Source of the DNA: Paraspadella gotoi
Taxonomy: Eukaryota; Chaetognatha
Assembly (NCBI GenBank): GCA_051294375.1
Contig: CM119270.1
Location: 10,374,766 to 10,438,765, forward strand
DNA: 64,000 bases
Direction: 5' to 3'
Both the position numbers and the translations under genes were made by a program. The notes beneath the pieces are model-generated. The model saw only the letters and a list, made by a program, of their open reading frames with translations, did not search any database and was not told where the DNA came from. Positions within the stretch are counted from its first letter, which is position 1. Each line of letters begins with the position of its first letter. Shown piece by piece: positions 63,970 to 64,000 of this stretch.

Positions 63970-64000
63970 AGGGAAAGGGGAAAGAGGGAAAGAGAAATTT
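62673..64000 (-). repeat. right arm of the palindrome, error-rich
   Basis: Reverse complement of the left arm with frequent indels. It runs to the window edge, where AAAGAGAAATTT matches the AATTTCTGCTTTTCC part at 61410. The unpaired centre of about 54 bases (62619-62672) holds an AGCTCGACCAGAAAGCAAGC stretch and (GA)n. The arrangement fits a long read that passed a hairpin adapter or folded back and was used as gap fill. Confidence 0.85.

Overview
The window is eukaryotic, most likely from an arthropod or other invertebrate. It holds spliced exons with GT/AG borders, large introns, abundant (GA)n/(TC)n, (TTTC)n and (GAC)n simple repeats, and no operon-like gene packing. The only gene I can name is the 3' end of a Meis/Homothorax-type TALE homeobox gene on the + strand. 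Three exons are supported: 18004-18080 (middle of the homeodomain, from the PYP loop to the start of helix 3), 33887-33999 (recognition helix and linker) and 34565-34785 (His/Met-rich C-terminus and stop). Their phases join exactly. A 15.8 kb intron and a 565 bp intron separate them. The first part of the homeodomain and the Meis/HM domain are not in the window, so 1-18003 is probably an upstream intron of the same gene.

Layout: 1-6359, low-complexity intron-like DNA with gaps. 6360-11512, a block present twice in tandem. 11513-15600, intron-like DNA with a 59-bp minisatellite. 15619-17058, a second tandem double block. 18004-34785, the exons and introns. 34786 to about 39068, 3'UTR and flank. 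39069-45185, a second, error-rich copy of 32935-39068 that includes broken copies of the last two exons. 45319-58829, gene-poor low-complexity DNA. About 58830-59696, a small TA-flanked terminal-inverted-repeat element. 59697-61407, gene-poor. 61408-64000, a large imperfect palindrome.

The strongest structural signal is technical. All three tandem double blocks have a second copy full of 1-3 base insertions and deletions, and each second copy is followed, 0.1-0.6 kb later, by a gap of exactly 25 N. This is what I expect when uncorrected long reads are used to fill gaps and a gap is over-filled. The terminal palindrome fits a fold-back long read. These should not be read as biological duplications, and the second set of homeobox exons should not be called a pseudogene or paralogue without read support.

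Likely genuine non-coding features are: an 85-bp repeat shared by 15601 and 56556, with a diverged inverted relative at 33609; the TIR element; helically phased homeodomain-like sites at 12175-12214; a cluster of PBC (Exd/Pbx) and TGACAG sites inside the large intron; and a repeated TAATTAATTA element in the last intron. I found no rRNA, no complete tRNA, no CRISPR array and no clearly new molecular system.
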